From Wuchereria bancrofti (Eukaryota; Nematoda; Chromadorea; Rhabditida; Onchocercidae): a stretch of DNA of 64,000 nt. Shown in pieces: positions 50,201 to 64,000 of the stretch. A model generated the notes under the pieces. That model made no database searches and was not told the origin of the DNA. It worked only from the letters and a program-made list of their open reading frames with translations. The stretch covers positions 992,001-1,056,000 of the forward strand of contig SSBO01000008.1 of the NCBI GenBank assembly GCA_005281725.1. The letters run 5' to 3'. Position 1 is the first letter of the stretch. Every line of letters starts with the position of its first letter. Position numbers and translations under genes: made by a program.

Positions 50201-53200
50201 ACGAGAAGTACTTCACTAATAAAGTTCAAATAAATGCATAAAAACAATTTCTACTTAGAAGATTGCAAATTTATTTAAAAATAGTTCTAACAAAAATAGT
50301 AAAATGACAAATATAAATAAAAAAAAAAACTTTACCTAGTAAACTAATCTAAAACTTAAAATGTATTTGATAATTCTGTCAATAATGAAAAATGCAAAAG
50401 ATTAACTTGATTACTAAATTGTGTGCAGTATCGTTCTTATTAACAAATGTGTCGAAATGAATTTGACATGATGAAAAAATTAAATGAGAGGGAAGAAAAG
50501 GAGTTGAATTATAGAAAAATGAAATGGATCAAAAATACCCTAAAAATGATCAAATTAAAAAACGATGTAATCACAAAAATGCAACAAATCAAAAGGGATT
50601 TAAATTTACAAAAAAACAAAAAATAAAATTTTCATAAAATAAAAATTACTTACTGATGTGTTTCTAGAAGCGGCAGCATCAGCTATGGCGCTACTTAATT
50701 CACTCATTGGCGGTGGTAATTCAAATTCACCCTGATCGGATAATGATGCTGTTGACTCAGTTGTTGGATCAATTAATGGAGGATTCACCGAAAGTAATCC
50801 TCCAGCGGCGGTTGATGCTTCTTCCGGCTCAGTTGTCGAATGTGTTTGGTCGTCACACAATGATAAAACACTATGAGCTCCTCCTGCTGATGTTGCACCA
50901 ACAACCGTTAAATCCGATTCTACGAAATCCTAAAAAAAAAAAAATAAAACAACTTTCAAAATCATCACAGACTTGTATAAACAATAAATCTAAGTACAAA
51001 TTTATTTGGAGAACAAGCTGTTACTTATACAAACTTATTACAGCAATTTCATTTCGTAACCATAATAATTAAACTGTAGCAATTATCTACTCTTTTTTTT
51101 CACATTGAAAAAATGATTATTTCCGTTAATTATTCCACAATAGTTCGATTAAATAAGATTATTTAAAATATGAAAAAATATGCGTTGGAAATGATTTCAG
51201 CAATACATTAAAAAAAGTGCTATAGTGACAAATGAAATTAAAATTACAACATGAAAAAAGTCATTACCAATAAATAACCATAAAACAATGATAGAAAATA
51301 TTAAAATGAAGAAAAATATGTTCAAAATGAAACATACAACCACGAAAAAAAAAAAGAGAAATGAGAAGAAAAAGTAATTCAGTCATTTTATGACACAATG
51401 TAAATAACAAAAACAAGTAAATGAGGTAATCAAAATGAAAGCCCAATTCTCCTCTATTTCTTTTCCTCTTTAGTAAGCATTATTTTGAAATATATAAGGC
51501 AGGGACAAGAGAGAGGAGGAGAAAAAAAAAGAATGAAGAAAAGTCATTTCTTTATCCCATTTCTAAGGACGAGACAAATAAAAAAAGACTGTGATGAGGG
51601 AGTAATAAACACATTATTATTTCGTTTGATAGCAAAAAAAGAATTTCAAGATCACAATATGTGAAAAGGCTAAAATGATGATAAATATTGGGAAAAATCT
51701 TCAAAGGATGTGAAAGTAGGAATGGGAAAAAAGAGGAAAGAAAAAAGTAGGAAAGGTAAACAAAAGAATGAAAAGAAAATAAGAGAAGGCAGAGAGACAC
51801 ATCAATTCAACATTAATACTAAAAATTACAAGCAAAGCATCAATTATTGTCCTGATGATGATGATTAACAAGCTAATTTTATAACTAGACTTGGACTATA
51901 TACAAGATTCCAAAGAGAACGACGAAGAAAGAGGTTGTAGAAGTAAAGTTAAGCGAAAATGATTGAGAAGTTGAGTAATAATGTGAGAAAACTTGAAAGC
52001 TCTTAGTACAATCCTATTTCCATTCCTTTCCTTTTCTCCTTCACAACCCATTGTTTTTCTTCTCTTCCCTTTCATTTTTGAACTACTTTCATGAAACTTT
52101 CATGCGTTTTTTCTTTCTCTCTTTTTTTTTTCAAACATTTCTGTTGAATTAAGTTTGCTCTTTACTCGTTATTATTACTATGCATCTACTTTATATAGTT
52201 ATTAGTATTAAAATCAAAAAAAAAAAAAACTTTTTTCTGTCAATTAGATACAAATTTAGGTTAACAAAAAGATTTAAAGGAACAGAAGCTTCATTGATAT
52301 GTTAAAATATATGAAAAAAAAGCTCTTATAGATGATAGATTGAATAATAACATTGAAAGAAACTGAAATAATAAAAAATAAAGGGAAACAAAAAAGAAAC
52401 AAAGATATAAGTATTACAAAAGTCATGAAATAAAAGACGACGAATAAAAGATCGTCTTTTAATTGAAAAAAAAGCAAATATTATTTTTTCTCGAGATTTC
52501 TTCTTTTAAGACTAAAATTAAACAGTTGAAGGTGAAAAAGCAGAAAAGATAACAATGAGAAAGAATTTTTTCTAAACACTTTAGTTTTGAATTTCATTTA
52601 TAATTCATTGGTGTCATTTGTTTTTATAACGTAATAAGAAAACAAAAATCAATAATATTTTTTTAAACTCTGCTTCATGACTTGCGTAAATTATTTTTTC
52701 GATACATATTGCGCTTGCGGTATGATTGCTATACGTACGATATATTATTTGACATATTGTGATTATCCTTTTTTTTTTTTCAATAAATACAAAAGGAAAA
52801 TGAAATTCTATGATTAGAATCACAAAAAAAAAGTACTGCTGGTCAAATTATATAAGCGGTACTCAACAGAAGTTATCGGTCAAATACGAATAACTAATGA
52901 ACTTTCAGCAAAGTGCGATGATAAGAGTTGCATTTCAAATGGAATAATGATAGATAATTTTCAAAATAAAAGAAGTTTAAGCATTAAGGAAGATTAGCAT
53001 AGATAGTGAAAGTAAAGGCACTGTTTCTATATAGATTTACTAATATATTCATTATATTTCAGTCTAAACTTAAATCCTTATTAAACTAAATATTACATGC
53101 TTATTGCTATTTTCGCTCTCTCAAACTACTTGATACTAAAAATACACAAGTACTTTATTAAAGATGCTGTTTTTTCCTCTCGTCCTCTCTTTAAACTCAT

Positions 53201-56200
53201 ATGTTTAATAAAAGAAGGTTAGCATGGAAGTGAAAGTACAGATAAGCAATGCATAATATTTAGATTAATAACAATGTATGATATTTAGGTTAATTCTTTC
53301 AGTCCAAATTTAAGAAATATGAGCTGCATTCCTGGATTTGGGAAGAACTGGTGAACAGTTTTTAATATCAATTAATAAATTATGAAAAAAAATATGCATG
53401 AAAATAGTAAAGAAAAAATCATGGCTACCGCATCATTGCTAACTGTGTTTAAAGAATATTTCCAGAAACAAATTGAAGTTTTGAGGTATCAGTTTTAAAT
53501 TTAATTCACAGTCTCGTCATTTCTGTATCAATCTATGTTCAAATAATTATAAACCAAAATTCAATTAAAGAGAAAAAATTATTGTAAGAAAAAAAAAATT
53601 CCTCTTTATATTCATCAGTTTTCTCATCTTTTTTCTGTTTTATTTCTCAGTGTTTGTTAGTCATGTTTGTAAGTAGTGAAGATTTAAAAACAACAATCTA
53701 ATTATAGCTGTAATCGATAATAGTGATCGATAATAGATCACATTATTTTATCGTAATTATAAAAACAGCTGATAAATAACGCACTAATTCATCAAAAAAA
53801 CATTTTGTTGCTTTTTTAGTTTACTTAGATATTTTAAAATTAATATCTAATTGCTCAAATCTCAGATCACCTTTCCTTTCCTCGTGACAAATAAGAATTG
53901 ATAAAAATGATAAAAAAAAAACTTGACGTACATAGTATAAATTCACTTCATACATACATAAGTGATAATAACAATGACAAATAGCTACAGTGATCCATGT
54001 CAAAAATGTCTAATAACTATGTGAAACAGATGATGCGAATAATTAAATGGAAGTTTTAGTTCCAAAATATTACTTAATTTCTTCCAGTATTTGACATAAA
54101 CTTTTGAGAAATTTACCACTTTTAAATATAAATGTTTTCGTAGGATGAAAAAAAAAATGAATATTATAACAAAAAAAATGAATATTAAAACTAAAATGGA
54201 ATAAAAATAAAAGATAATGAAGATAATATAACGATTTTAATTATTCAATATGTGATATTACAGTGAGACAGACATCCCAATCAGAATTTCATTCATTCGG
54301 TAACATTTTTATTATTGTTTGTTTAATCAATATTTCTAATTAAAAAAAAGGGTGAAGTAAAAACAAAAAGAAATGATAAGAAACTGACAGGTGCCGTCCA
54401 ATTAATCGAGTCGTTAATTGCTTATTTGGCATTAATCAGTCATGAATAAAGTTGTAGTAAACTGATTGTTTTACATTAAAAATACATCCAAAAGCAAACA
54501 TAGATGATTCAGTTAAAAAGAGATGGAGAAATGATAATAACTACAGCAGATTGTATTTATGAGATTGCTTGTATTCAAGTATAAATTTTTTTTCATTTTG
54601 AAAATAAATTTCTAAAGTTGATGAAAAAAGAGGAAAAAAGCAGTAATGAAAGAAGGGATAGGGGAAGAAAGAAAAAAAAAGTGAGGAAGGAAGGAGGAGG
54701 ATGAAGTTAAGGAAATTAAATGAGACAGACGAAGGCCATTAGATGATCTTGAAAAGACAAATAAAAAAAGAATTCTTATGAATTGAGGGTAAAAGCGGTA
54801 TTTGTGTTAAGAAGACAACGAAATCTGAGATAAAAATAGATGGGAAAGGGAGAAAAAGAAGAAGAGAAAAAAGGAAATAGAAGGTAAATTTGGTAGGAAA
54901 TTTGATGCAATTGGGAATAATTTCTTTCTTTCAAGAAATAAAAAAATGAATTGAAAGGGGACGGTTTCATGTGGTTAGATATCACTGAAAAGTATCACTT
55001 ACAAGAACAAAAAAATAAATTATTTGAAGCATGCGTTTACGCCCCCTATACCTGACAGAAGTGAACATTTAGGGATTGAAAGCAAATAGCATTAAATTTA
55101 TATCCATTAAATTCCAGAATATTTTAATCAAAGGTTAAAAAAAAAGTAAGGACACTCTGGGATTCAATGGGTATGAAAATATGTTCGAAAGAAACAAGAG
55201 AATGTAATGGCGAAAACAATAATAACATGATCTTGTTAAATTTCTGTAATTTTAAAATTAGAAAATGAATTAAATAGCATGAGCAGACACAATTGGAAAT
55301 ATATAGATCCAATTTACATAACCGGAAATGTTTAAACAAGGCTTAATAACAAGGACTGATAAATATCATCTTCTTATTACTTTTTCTTTGCGAGTTTTCG
55401 AGAAAATCCCCAAAAACTAGGATAAAAAATAGATCTGCTGATAAAATTCATGCAATTGGTACAAGATTTCGATCAATCGTTCGTGAAAATTACCAAAATA
55501 TGACTTTAGAGAAGGAAAGCTAACAGCAGAGTCATTTTTCGATTATCCAATTGGTTTTTCAGTGATAGATAATATCATGAATGTCAATTAGTTAGCAGTA
55601 AATAAACATTCAGAAGCATATTAACATATTAAGAGACATACAAGAGGCGACGCTCAATAACTTTTTAAATAAGAAGAGAGCAGATGAATGGTTTGCTAAA
55701 AAACCTCTAACACAAATAAAATGGTTTGCCGAACTGAAATACTATTCCTTTCCGTGTTATAGGAGATAGCAAAAAGAATATGGAAAAGAGTATGATGAGT
55801 AACAAATAGTTTCGATGATTAAAATTTGGTCCTAAAATTAGGACAGAAATAAATTAACTAAACAAACCCTCGATAACAAGTGATCTTGTTGCTGTTGATC
55901 GGTTAAGGAAGACGAGCCTGAATGAAGTGGATCTGCTGCACTAAATCTAAGCTGCTGACCACTAACTTTCCGTGTTGCCAATGATACAGACTGGGGACGT
56001 GAATGATTACCGCTTAATGATCCTTGCTGTTGTTGTTGTTGCTGCTGACCGTTACTGAAGAAACGCCTAAAAAGGATTTATTAATTGAGATACAGTTACT
56101 GATCTGAAAGTAATCAAGGAAGCCTAGAATGAAGACATAAAACCAAAAGAAAAACTATAATAGTAAATGTTAATAAAAAAGAAGCTCCGGAAATCTAATT

Positions 56201-59200
56201 GACTTTCGGCAATGAGCAAAGGAAGCTTAAAATCAATTTCAGATAAAAAAGTAAATGAAAATAAAGAATGAGATTAAATGAAATAGCCTCAAGTGAACTG
56301 AAGGAGTCCAAAACAAGCTATAATAAATATGTGCGTTTGTAACTATACGAAAAAGGCTTGTAACTAGACAAAAAAACTTGAAAAGAGAAAAAGTCCGAAA
56401 CTATTTAAAAGGATTTGTAATAGAAAAAAGCTTGACTGTAATTATTGCTAATATAACTAAATTAAACTTAAGGGAAATTACTCGGCAACTTTTCCCTTTC
56501 AGAGAAAAAGTTATCCTTTCACGTCCTTCACCTCGTCATGATAGCGAAAGCAAGGAATGAAATTCTGCAAGCAAATATCATCTCTAAATACCTAGAAAAG
56601 GAAAATCATCCCGAGTAAACTTTCTTAATTAATGGCTTGCTTCCAACTCTCTATTCTTTGCAAACATCATCTTTTTTTCAGACTAATAATCCAATTAACC
56701 ATTTTTTGGCAATGATATATAACGATTACAGACAATTGTATTAGATTTTTTGACAGTTTGCTGTTAAAGCGTTTCACAAAAACGACTCATCGGCTGCAAT
56801 ATCTTCAGTTCGGGTCATTCGGTTTTCTCAGTCAGTGATTTCATTCATTTGCTTTATTTTGACTTAAGAACTTTCTTAGATATAATTTGATTCCTAGCTA
56901 GAAAGATCAAACAGATAGCAAAATTGACCATTGAAGACTTTGAAATACATGTAAGCAACAAAACATGATGAAACAGTTGGAAATTGATTCGGATAATTAT
57001 ATAATAATAATAATAAAAAAAATTGTTTAGGTTGAATTAAAAATCGAAAAATCATGACTGAATGACCCAAATAAATTAATAATATGATATAAACTGGTTT
57101 CATTTTCATCGTCTCTTTACCAGCTATACCTTTGCTTAATTTTATCATTTTTCAATTTATATTCTCATCATTAAACAGCCTAAAGTTAATATTTGTCAGA
57201 AATTTCAGTATTCTGACATTTTTGAATAAAAAACAAATGTTCCAATAAATCAATTCTATGATTTTATCTTCAAAAATTTCTCCTTTTTTTCTTCTCATCT
57301 TCTGCATTGTTTCAGTTTATTCTTTGCTTTCAAAAAAAAAAGAAAAAATCCTGCTCATATAATAATCGTCGTTATTTATCAATATCTCATTATTCATACG
57401 ACGTATCTTTTTATTTTTTCAAATTTATTCAGAGTAGTTTCTGGAGAAATAAAAAAGAAAAAGATAAAAAGGAAAAGAAGAACAATTAAAAGAATACAAT
57501 ATTTAAGCTTACCGCAAACTTTTCCTTTTAACAATATTTTGCGTAGATGAAGTGATATTGGTTAAATGCGATGGATCCACCAAGGGACGATCTGTTGAGC
57601 AGGATGCTGATGAGCCATCTAAAAAAACAAAAAATCTAGCTAATTATTTGCACAATTTTCCAAATTATTAACTTCTTTATCTCTTATCCTTTTTATTTAT
57701 CAATGCTAAAAAATAACATAAAATAAAGTTAGGTAGTATGTATAAAGAATATTATAAATGTAAAAACTTGCAAAAATGTACATAAAGTTGCCAATTGGTT
57801 CAAGGCATAAAAATCTTACGTATTTCAACATTTTCTACAACGACATAATCTATAGTTCCCACAGATGGCGGCAGTAATGTATGTGATGAAAAATCTTACC
57901 ATTACAGTGTAACAATATTATACTTACTCTTAGGACAAATGTTAATAGTATTAAATTAGATAAATTTGAATCAAAATTTTAGAAAGTATTAGAAAATCTC
58001 CCCTTAACATATACTAAAAAAGCACACAATTAGTGTATATACTAGAAAAAAAAAATTTAATCATAAATCATTGTTGGAATTTTAAAAAGCGGATTTCAAC
58101 AAAAGAATAGCAACTTTCGTGTTTTTTTAATATGATATCTCTAGAAACTATTAAATACAAAATTTCTTATTATCTCTTATCAAATTTACTTACTGTACTC
58201 TAGAAGATGAATTCGGATATTTGTAAATAAGGAATAATAAAGGATGCAAAGAAGAAATGATGCAAAAATACTCACATTACAAAGATTCATTCAATACTGA
58301 AATAGCTCTTCCACCTATTTTAATCCTTACATAGTAAGTAAATTGTGAAAAGTAATTGAAGTATTCATTTTTAGCTTAGAAAGAATAACTATTTCAAGAA
58401 ATGCATTCCAGTTTTTTCTTATTTCTTGGCAGTCGTCATTTGAATAATTTACTGATGAATTTCGAATGAATAAATGAAAACAGTTTTCGAAACATTTCTT
58501 AAAATTATGCAAAAAACATCATATATAGAGTTAGTACAGAACTCCCACCTATCATTATTAAAGATCTCTTGATTTGAAACATACATATAACCCAAGGATG
58601 AATATGCTTCCTTTTCAACTGAAACTACTAATAGGCTTATCCTAAAATTAAAATATCATAAATAGACTGCAAAAGAAAAATTTTAACAATACCAGTTTAC
58701 ACATGGAATATTTACAGTGAACTGAACGGAGAATAAATTTGAAGACAAACCATTAAGTGAACTACCAAGCACTGTCTTTTCAGGTGCAGCAAAAATAACT
58801 TCCACAGGACTGATATTATCAAAATCACAATCTGTACTTTTCTGGCATCTTCCCGAAGTTGATGAGAACCAATGACGACGCAAAGCTAATGACCAACGTT
58901 GCATACGACTAGTACGGGATGAATTACCCGATCGTTTACCGTTTCCGCCTGATTCTACCGTATGTGAACGTTTCATCATTGCCCCGATCGGTTTAAACAA
59001 TAACCTGTTACTGTACTGGCAAATAATATAACGGGCGAATCAAACCATAAATTTATTAAACCATTAGCCAACTAATGGTAAAAACGATGATGAAGTTGAA
59101 AGTCTTGCAAACATATGGTTAAGATTAAACCATCTAAGGAACTTATCTCTTTTTATTTCTCTTTGATTTATCTCTTAAGAAATTATACCATGACTCCTTA

Positions 59201-62200
59201 AACTTAATTTTAAATGTATCAATCAAAAAGAAATAAGACGAAAGAAGCAATGAAACGCTGCAAAGTAAAGAGAAAAGAGATATCATTAAAAGTAAAGAAA
59301 TACAAGATCTTGAAAAATATCTTGTAATTTTTTTTCCTTTCCTTTAGAAATTAAAATAAAATGCAAAAAAGGAATAATAAAATTTCAAAGAACCACAACA
59401 GCAGAAGAGATATAACGAATAATAAAAACGACTAACTTGTTATTTTGAAAGATAGAAATTTAGTTTTGTGATGGTTCCTTAATTTTCATTAAAGATATGC
59501 AAAATGCCTTTATATAAAGAACACATTCAAGTAGAATGTACAGTATGTACTTTTGTTCATACTTTCATCTATCAAACTATTTATTTCCTTGGTTTGTTTG
59601 AAATATTAGCAAATTTTTAAGCTTTAACAAGGAACAAGAAAAAAAAACTTAAGACAAGAGAATAAATGAAAAAAAAAAAAGGAAAGGAAATGAATAGCAT
59701 GAAGTAATCTTTCATCTTTCTGTTTTCAAATTGTACGGAAGAAATTAACGTAAGAAAAAGAAAAAACTTAGATGAGTTGATAATGATAAATAGTAATGTT
59801 CAACAAAAACTATGCGAAACAAACTGAAATATATAATAGAAGAAGAAAGAAATAGAAGGTGAAGAAAGATAAAAAAAATATGAACAATACAACTGAACAA
59901 GAAGTAAATGAGTCTCGAAAAGAAGCTTAACGGAAAGGGTAATTGAAAGTGAATGAAAAATTGATTACAGAGAAATATAAGAGAAGACCTTCTTTTTTTT
60001 TTTCTTTTTAAAAAGCAGCACTTCTTCACTAAATATGTAATACTGAGGAAGTGGAAAAGCAAAGAAAAAAAAGAAATCCACAAAACTCTCTCTCTTTTTC
60101 TCTTCTTGTTCATCTTAATTTTGAAGAAAAACAAAGGAAAGAGAAAAAGACAGGGATGACATGTACAATCTTATTGATGATGCTATCAAATATTTCATAG
60201 AATTCAAAAAAAAAGTTATATAAATGGTTTTTTTTTGCTTACACATATTTGTTGCAATTTTTCGCCTTATTTTTCTTCCTTTTTTCTAATTTGTTTATCA
60301 ATAAAGATTTTTTCTGTCCGAGTACCATACTAACTTTCAACATACTAATACACTATCCTAGACCTAAAAAAAGTCGAACATAAATTATTAAATATATCTG
60401 AGAGTTTCGAGAAATTTAGGAAAATCTCAAGGAATTATTGCTATTGTAGATAACAACAAAAGTTCAGAGAACTGGAAATAAATGAATTTATGAAAAAATG
60501 TTCACAATATTGATGACCCGTTTTCATAATGTTGATAATATCAGTGGCAGAAAACTTGTCTAATAAAACTTAGTTAAGTAGCATTAAAATACCATTCAAT
60601 TCTGCTTAAAGACATATTTTTGATCATATAGATAATTTTGGAATAACTGATCGAAACAATAATGAATGGATTATTAAACAAATAGATAAACAAGAAAATG
60701 AAAACACTTCAGCAAATGTCCGTCTACCGAATTTAATTCCAAATTTATTGAAATATAGAACAAATAAAAACTAAATTAAAATGTCAAGCTAACAAACAAT
60801 TCAATAAGAAACAAGAATGCTTTATAACTGCTCACAAGATGCGAAGAGAATGATAAAATGATGGACGAGAAGTGCTGGGAAAAAATGAGGAGAAAGGAAA
60901 CATGATGAAACGGATAAAATTGACAATTTCCCCCGACACAATTGAATAATTAAAAATGAAATGACAATCTTGAATTAAAAACAATCTTATTTTAGGATGC
61001 AGTAGTAGCAGCAGATTTCTTTCATCTTTTTTTCACTGTTGAAAATTTAAATGAATTTTTTGCCCCATTGAAAAGGCAAAAAATTGGCTATGCTTCACAA
61101 ATTTCGAATTTTTCTGGGATCTTTTATCTATTTCAACAGCTGAGCATTGCAGGAAATACCGTGTAATTGAGAATAAGCTCAAGAATCCATACATTGTTAA
61201 CTATTTATATGATTGTTGAGAGAATGAAGAAAAAAACGAAAAAAAAAAACACAAGAAAAAAAATGGCATATAGCACTTTGTTTTTGGGAATTACGAAAAA
61301 GCTTGCTAAAATTCAATCATTCGAATTGAAATACATTTCAGACATTTAAAACATAAAAAAAATGAGTGATTTATAATCTGTCAAATTCCGGTACATCAAT
61401 AAATTTAGCGTTGGGAAGAGTCGAACTGTTCGAAAGATGAATGTCAGAAATGAAGTGCAAACGTCAGCCAAACATTGGTAGCAACAAAAAATACGAAATT
61501 AGAAATGTTTTAAAACATTCTGTCTGTGTAATGACTCAGTTTATTACATCTGTTGCATATCTCTTTATTTCTCTCTCTCTCTCTTTCTCCCTTTCTCTTA
61601 CAGCAATTTTAAGCAGAAGAGTATCTGTTAGCGAATATTCTAACACTATCTATCAACAACATCGAAAATAAAAGCTAAAGCTTAGATTTAAATAAACAGT
61701 AGAAAAGAAAAATTTGAAGGTAAACGGCTAGACTTTAAACATTTCTATCTCAATGCAACTAATCATAATTAAACTCCTCATCACCCTCTCATCTTCTTCT
61801 CTTCAATTATAACTAAATCGAAAAGTAATTAAATCTTTTTATTGAAGAAAAAAAAAAAATGAATACGAAAGAATGCACTACTCAAAGTGCATTTCAATCT
61901 TTTCACGAATAATGATTGAAACGTTCGAAAATGATCACAAAAGGATATGGAAGTAGTTCATGAAATGCATAAAATTTAAAATGCAATATCATTTTCTAAA
62001 TGATTGTTATAACTAATCCAACTTAGATTTGAATTCATAGAAAAGTTCTTTTTTTAAAATCTTAAAGAAAAGTTTCTTTAAAAAAAAAGCAGCTGCTTCA
62101 ATTAAGTTCAATTTTCACCATATGGATGTACCGTGAAAAGCTTCAGAATAACAATTATGAGCATCAAAAAGCAACTAAATTATCGTGGAAACAAACCAAC

Positions 62201-63042
62201 CTGTTGGTTCTACGGATGAAATAACCGAACAAGGTACAAGTCCTCGTTGCTGTTCGCCATTTTCCCAAGTAATCGAGACAAGCACCCATTCCGGAGCATC
62301 TCCGTAATATTCTATCACCTGGAATTTTGCTTTTCGAATTATTGAATATTCGTGTATAGAAGTCTACATATATAACAATACAGAAATGAAAGGAAGTGGC
62401 GAATCTATCAATATATGTAAGAAAACATGTAAAATCTAAAAGCATAAAAAATCTCCTGAAAAAAACTCTAATTACGAATCATTTTTTTGCCCTTTCTGGT
62501 TCGAAGTTTTATTAAATTTTAAAGTAAATTTCTTAGAAAAAAAACAGGTCATAACAGTCAAATGAAAACATGCTTTAAACAAACATCTTTCTTCTAATGC
62601 AAAACAAGAAAAAAAAGTTTGCATTAGAAAAAATCTATCGTATGAAAAAGTGAAACACAAAAACGCAAATGAAAATGAAATATAAAAAGAGATACACATT
62701 CGTTTTTATCTGCTTTTCCTTCTTCGCTTTGTTTTATTACCAAATGAAAATCTTAAACTCATTTACTAACTGGTAATCATAAAAGGCAACCATTTTAGGA
62801 AATTAACAAGAAAAGGGACTATAACAGTTAGCCTAACCTCTAGAAAAAAGTTACTTTGTTACAAAGAAAAAAATAAATCCCAGTATATTTTTGAAATACA
62901 ACTGATCCGGTACGTGAAGTCAGGCATATACGTACAAACACACACGGAATTTAACCTCAACTCGCTGTCCCTTGGTGACGGAAAGTTGTCCCTTCTCGGT
63001 TGCCTTGAAATCATCAACAGCTACACAACCTTCATTATGACC
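41251..63042 (-). CDS. unc-73: UNC-73/Trio Rho GEF: first SH3, linker, second DH-PH (partial, continues off right edge)
   Basis: Exons: 63042-62956 and 62318-62201 (SH3: [20 protein letters not shown] to [10 protein letters not shown]); 59004-58751, 57618-57513, 56066-55868, 50929-50654, 49612-49571 (basic, Ser/Gln-rich linker, [15 protein letters not shown]); 46441-46323, 46051-45881, 45753-45684, 45139-45053, 44642-44478 ([49 protein letters not shown]); 44212-44111, 43909-43745, 42112-41883 ([42 protein letters not shown]); 41479-41251 (Ser/Lys tail ending GKLK, then stop). DH blocks match Trio GEFD2, which activates RhoA; C. elegans UNC-73 acts in axon guidance and cell migration. All joins are in phase except 62201 to 59004, where one short exon is missing. 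The DH1-PH1 and spectrin part should lie beyond 64000. The last exon may splice out earlier to reach the SH3-Ig-pseudokinase exons. Confidence 0.9.
46442..49570. other. Intron before the DH2 exons
   Basis: About 3.1 kb without a confident exon. An exon-like minus-strand segment at 49450-49392 ([19 protein letters not shown], acceptor TTTTCAAG, donor GTTTTT) looks protein-like, but its entry phase does not fit the exon at 49612-49571; it could belong to an alternative transcript. AAT-type repeats fill 47043-47130. A 19-bp direct repeat (CATAAGTTCATCATTCTCA) sits at 48662-48680 and 48686-48704. Confidence 0.4.
50930..55867. other. Large linker intron of UNC-73/Trio
   Basis: About 4.9 kb, AT-rich with many purine tracts on the plus strand. 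The open frames here are Phe/Leu/Ser-rich on the minus strand, arise from pyrimidine tracts and lack splice context. I see no exon, RNA gene or mobile element. Confidence 0.5.
59005..62200. other. Intron region between first SH3 and linker exons
   Basis: About 3.2 kb. Phase bookkeeping requires one more short exon here (entry phase 1, exit phase 2) that I could not place. The 129-residue open frame at 59745-60134 is a low-complexity Phe/Ser/Leu/Lys string from poly-pyrimidine DNA and is not a gene. Confidence 0.45.
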
Positions 63043-64000
63043 CTAAAAATAAATAACACATTGTTCCAAGGTAAATTTCTTTCTCGAGTTTCTTGAAAAC
63101 TTTCAAACCACTGCATAATATGATTATTTAATGGCTTCATTATTTGTTGAGCAATGATTTTCGCAAAAAAGGAAAAAAAAAAACTATTTTATTGTGTTGA
63201 TCTGCTTATACTCTAACAATTACTGCTTTTTCTAAAAATGAATCTTCAATATGTTCATAAAAAGTCAAAGGTCAAAGACCCCTATACTTATTTACACTTC
63301 AAAACTTTCTGCACCATAACTGACATTTAAATTAGAAATTAAAATGATTCTTATAAACTACTGTCACTATTCTTCATCATTATCAGATTAGATTCTGAGT
63401 TAAAACGAGGAAAAAAAAACATTATAAACTGTAGCATTGGAACTGATGCTTGAATTCAACATTTCAAAAAGTACAACTCAAATGCTGTGCAGAAATAAGA
63501 AATCGCTTCACAGTGTCAGTGAAGTCTATAATAAAAATAAAGGACAACTACAGCTATAATAAAATAATTTCTTTTAACTCCTCGTCACAATACAAATGAT
63601 AGATACATCCTTAACAGCTGATATTTCTTTACCATAAGCTAAATTAACGTTTGATTTAGTAACTATATTAGCTAGATTTTAATCATTCAAAAATCTTTGC
63701 TCTCAGTTTCAGCTGAAGAATGGTTCCAAAATAATAAAACTCCAGAAAATCTATAGTAAAAAAACATAATTCCAGTTTCAATAAAAATTTCAACATAAGT
63801 TATCGTTTTGATAATGAATGTAATGAAATATTCATTAAAATTGTGTCACTTTTCAGACGACACATAATACTGGGTTAAAGATTGAGCCATTTTCAATTTA
63901 GTGGTTTCAATTATGCTAAATCTACTTAATCAGAATACTAATAATTTTTTCATTTACTTCCTCCCTCTGTCTGTCTTTCTTTTTCTCTTTTCCTTCATTC
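63043..64000. other. Intron upstream of the first SH3 exon
   Basis: The SH3 exon at 63042 has a good acceptor and opens in phase 0, so coding continues beyond the window, presumably to DH1-PH1. No further exon is visible here. A CT-rich run closes the window. Confidence 0.5.

Noticed and set aside
51552..51800. 82-residue minus-strand open frame
   Set aside because: Same poly-pyrimidine artefact inside the large linker intron.
59745..60134. 129-residue minus-strand open frame
   Set aside because: Low-complexity Phe/Ser/Leu/Lys string produced by pyrimidine tracts within a UNC-73/Trio intron; no splice signals or domain.
1..64000. tRNA genes, rRNA, transposons, CRISPR arrays
   Set aside because: None recognised by reading both strands; a covariance-model and transposon-library search would be needed to exclude short or degenerate copies.

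Overview
**Organism.** The window is AT-rich eukaryotic DNA. It carries many small GT-AG introns, introns from under 100 bp to several kb, and extended pyrimidine-AG acceptors lying 0-8 nt upstream of start codons, as expected for spliced-leader trans-splicing. Together with the gene set (SMU-1, UNC-73/Trio, nematode-style PTP) this points to a nematode. The long introns resemble a parasitic clade III (filarial/spirurid) species more than Caenorhabditis, but I cannot name the species. Every gene below was assembled exon by exon; almost all junctions keep the reading frame, and the exceptions are stated.

**Layout.** 1-3791 (-): 5' part of a gene with a zinc-ribbon-like domain, running off the left edge. 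5350-9446 (+): a tyrosine phosphatase whose N-terminus is unresolved. 9704-10549 (-): mitochondrial ribosomal protein mL52. 11446-15450 (-): PRP17/CDC40, a step-2 splicing factor, complete in 11 exons. 16504-22210 (+): GRASP/GORASP Golgi stacking protein, complete in 12 exons. 23945-28040 (+): SMU-1 splicing factor, complete in 13 exons. 29610-30142 (-): small secreted cysteine-containing protein. 31278 to beyond 63042 (-): a Trio/UNC-73-type Rho GEF filling the right half of the window and continuing off the right edge (first SH3, linker, second DH-PH, second SH3, Ig, FN3, C-terminal kinase fold).

**Main observation.** The UNC-73/Trio locus keeps a C-terminal kinase-like domain, which published C. 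elegans UNC-73 lacks. Its catalytic-loop aspartate is replaced by alanine (HLAIRPEN where Trio has HLDLKPEN) and the glycine loop is degenerate. DFG, the beta-3 lysine and the alpha-C glutamate remain. It therefore reads as a pseudokinase. Downstream lies a short Arg/Lys-rich tail exon, followed by a tandem, decayed copy of that exon. The DH2-PH2 module also reads into its own stop codon about 4.2 kb before the SH3-Ig-FN3-pseudokinase exons, suggesting alternative C-termini or two transcription units.

**How the genes relate.** PRP17 and SMU-1 are both spliceosome proteins but lie on opposite strands about 8.5 kb apart; the rest is a mixed housekeeping neighbourhood. No tRNA, rRNA, mobile element or CRISPR array was recognised. 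Repeats are small local duplications and microsatellites.
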